64,000 bases of DNA. It comes from Streptomyces sp. S4.7 (lineage in GTDB: Bacteria > Actinomycetota > Actinomycetes > Streptomycetales > Streptomycetaceae). The notes beneath the pieces are model-generated. The model saw only the letters and a list, made by a program, of their open reading frames with translations, was not told where the DNA came from and ran no database searches. The stretch lies in contig NZ_CP048397.1 in the NCBI RefSeq assembly GCF_010384365.1, forward strand, positions 7,507,683-7,571,682. The letters are read 5' to 3'. Below, piece after piece: positions 62,392 to 64,000 of this stretch. The position numbers and the translations under genes are program-made. Within the stretch, counting starts at the first letter, position 1. Every line of letters starts with the position of its first letter.

Positions 62392-64000
62392 CGCCGGCCC
62401 TCCGGCGCCAGGGCGAAGTCGTCCACCATCCACCAGCGTTCGCCACCGTGGCGCAGCCGGTGCAGGAACCCGATCGAGCCGGCCAGCCCGAGGTTGTAGC
62501 TGTAGGTGGTCTTCAGGGACACGTCGTCAATGGGGACGAGGCGGCCGTCGCGCTGGACGCACAGCCGGGCCAGGCAGGTGGCGTACTCCTCGGCCCAGTC
62601 GCGGTAGCGCTGCTCGCCGGTGGCCGCCGCCATGTCGAGCAGGAACTCGGCATTGCCGGCGATGCCGTGGCAGTGGCTCGCGGACAGGAACCACTTCTCG
62701 GCACGGGTGGCCACCGCCGCCCGGTGCGCGGCCTCGCGGTACTTGGCCTCGCCGGTGGCCCGCCACAACCGGATCAGGAAGGTGCCGATGCCGGACGCGC
62801 CGCTGCACCACCAGCACACCCCGTCGTGTGGCTCGTCGCCCGGCTCCGGGGGAAGGACCGGCCAGGTGACGCCGTCCCCCAGCTCCTGGGCGACGGAGAG
62901 CAGGTAGTCGCCGCCCTCGACAGCTGTCGCCAGCAGTTCGGGCCGGTCCAGATCGCGGGCGGCCGTCATCAGGAACGTGCAGATGCCGGCGACCCCGTGG
63001 GCGTACCCCAGATGGGTCGGGCCGGTCGCGGTGCGGTCGTTGGGCGACTCGGGCAGCTGCCACAGCATCGACCCGCCGGACGGGCGGGCGGCCAGCACCG
63101 TATCGGCGCAGATCCCCACCCGCCGGGCCAGCTCCTCGTCACCGGTACGGCGCCACAGGTGAAGCTGGGCGAGGCCGGAGCCCGACACGCCGTGGGTGAT
63201 GTCCGGGTTGGCCCAGGCGACCGGCAGCCGCTTCGCCCGCTGGACCGCGCGCCGCATGGCGTCCTCGTCCCCCAGCGCCTCAGCAGCCTCGTACAGCGCC
63301 CAGCAGGTGCCGGCGCGGCCGAAGAAGAGGCCGGGCAGGAGCCGTTGGTCCTGGCGGAGCCGGGCCTCCAGCCAGGTCACCGAGGTCCGCAGGGCACGCC
63401 GCACCTCGTCGGTCTCGTCGGTGGCCTTGACGGCCAGCGTGCGTCGCAACGCGTCGATCGAGCCGGCGCAGCCCGCCTGCAGGCTCAACGAGTCGAACAG
63501 CCGCCCGTCGTAGGGCACGGCCGGCCACAGGGCCCGTTCGTCCTCGGGCGTCATCGCCGTCAGGAGTTCGCGGACGGCGTCGTCCAGCAGACGCTGCTGC
63601 TCGTCGGCCGGCAGCCTTACGGGTGCCGACGCCAACGCGTCGATGTCGACTTCGACATCGGCGTTGGTATCGGCGTCTCGCTGCCGCGGCAGCGAGGTGA
63701 GCAACTCCTTCACCCGCGACAGCCCGATGCGCTTCTCCGGGTCCTGGCGCAGCAGGCCGAGCACCAGCGGTGCGAAGGTGCGCAGGGTGGGGCTGGTGCC
63801 GGCGACCGCGTTCACCAGGAACGCCAGCCGGTCGTCGAGCGGGCGCGGCTCGGGGGAGGCGTCCTCGCCCAGCAGCGGGTGGATCCCGGTGCACAGGTAG
63901 AAGAGCGACGCACCCAGGCTGTACAGGTCGGTGTCCTGGCCGGGCGCGGGGTAGCGTGCCGGGCCCGCCATCTCCTCCGGCGCCACGTACCCCATCGTCA
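62388..64000 (-). CDS. Lanthionine synthetase, class III/IV type, 3' part only
   Basis: The gene runs in from beyond the right edge. The visible 537 residues hold the end of a Ser/Thr-kinase-like domain (TMGYVAPEEMAG, DTDLYSLGASLFYLCTG, KRIGLSRVKELL) and a full LanC-like cyclase with repeated GxxG barrels. All metal-site residues are present: LGYAHGVAG (His), CWWCSGASG (Cys) and SHCHGIAG (Cys-His). Class III LanKC cyclases lack these zinc ligands, whereas class IV LanL enzymes have them, so class IV is the better call. The expected N-terminal lyase and most of the kinase lie outside the window. It is first in the operon with S9 peptidase, three precursors and exporter. Confidence 0.88.
   Translation of the reverse strand, partial: TMGYVAPEEMAGPARYPAPGQDTDLYSLGASLFYLCTGIHPLLGEDASPEPRPLDDRLAFLVNAVAGTSPTLRTFAPLVLGLLRQDPEKRIGLSRVKELLTSLPRQRDADTNADVEVDIDALASAPVRLPADEQQRLLDDAVRELLTAMTPEDERALWPAVPYDGRLFDSLSLQAGCAGSIDALRRTLAVKATDETDEVRRALRTSVTWLEARLRQDQRLLPGLFFGRAGTCWALYEAAEALGDEDAMRRAVQRAKRLPVAWANPDITHGVSGSGLAQLHLWRRTGDEELARRVGICADTVLAARPSGGSMLWQLPESPNDRTATGPTHLGYAHGVAGICTFLMTAARDLDRPELLATAVEGGDYLLSVAQELGDGVTWPVLPPEPGDEPHDGVCWWCSGASGIGTFLIRLWRATGEAKYREAAHRAAVATRAEKWFLSASHCHGIAGNAEFLLDMAAATGEQRYRDWAEEYATCLARLCVQRDGRLVPIDDVSLKTTYSYNLGLAGSIGFLHRLRHGGERWWMVDDFALAPEGRR

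Overview
The window looks like Streptomyces or a close actinobacterial relative: very high GC, GTG and TTG starts, AfsR-type, TetR and XRE/NB-ARC regulators, a MbtH protein, and two biosynthetic gene clusters. Annotation is by reading alone, so family names rest on motifs and gene order.

Region 1 (1 to about 28,900, all minus strand) is a nonribosomal peptide cluster. Read in transcription order it holds KAS III and ACP genes, an NRPS (C-A-PCP-C-A-PCP), a type II thioesterase, a SyrP/TauD-like oxygenase, a free-standing A-PCP protein, an NRPS (C-PCP-C-A*-PCP, A* looking catalytically dead), an NRPS (A-C-PCP-C-A-PCP-C-A-PCP-TE) and a MbtH gene. A strong terminator follows, and then the 5' end of a cobalamin-binding mutase subunit that runs off the left edge. 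The KAS III/ACP pair suggests a lipid-started chain, and the seven C domains would allow an acyl-heptapeptide. Two modules have no A domain and a third has a degenerate one. The A-PCP protein, with Gln-like pocket residues and an oxygenase beside it, and an A domain lacking its own PCP are the natural suppliers in trans. The line therefore seems to depend on trans loading, as in syringomycin biosynthesis.

Region 2 (about 29,000 to 36,000) carries an XRE/NB-ARC regulator, an AfsR-like SARP regulator, a secreted protein ending in decapeptide NPWD repeats, an NTF2-like protein, and a small secreted peptide paired with a cysteine-rich protein.

Region 3 (about 36,100 to 54,300) is ordinary accessory chromosome: three TetR regulators with nearby membrane-protein targets, a two-component system with an extra degenerate partner, a putative sortase substrate, and small hypothetical genes. 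It is unusually rich in damaged genes: one-base frameshifts (DUF1349, MBL fold), a nonsense mutation (LLM oxidoreductase), truncations (AHSA1, SDR) and an integrase remnant.

Region 4 (about 54,300 to 64,000) starts with a secreted beta/gamma-crystallin-like protein whose frame is broken by an 11-bp tandem repeat, a possible on/off switch. An 885-bp IS5-type element follows, inserted exactly at the stop codon of the last gene of a lanthipeptide cluster. That cluster reads leftward: a class III/IV lanthionine synthetase (5' end outside the window), an S9 peptidase, three tandem cysteine-rich precursor peptides, and two ABC transporters. This cluster and the trans-loading NRPS line are the most interesting parts of the window.
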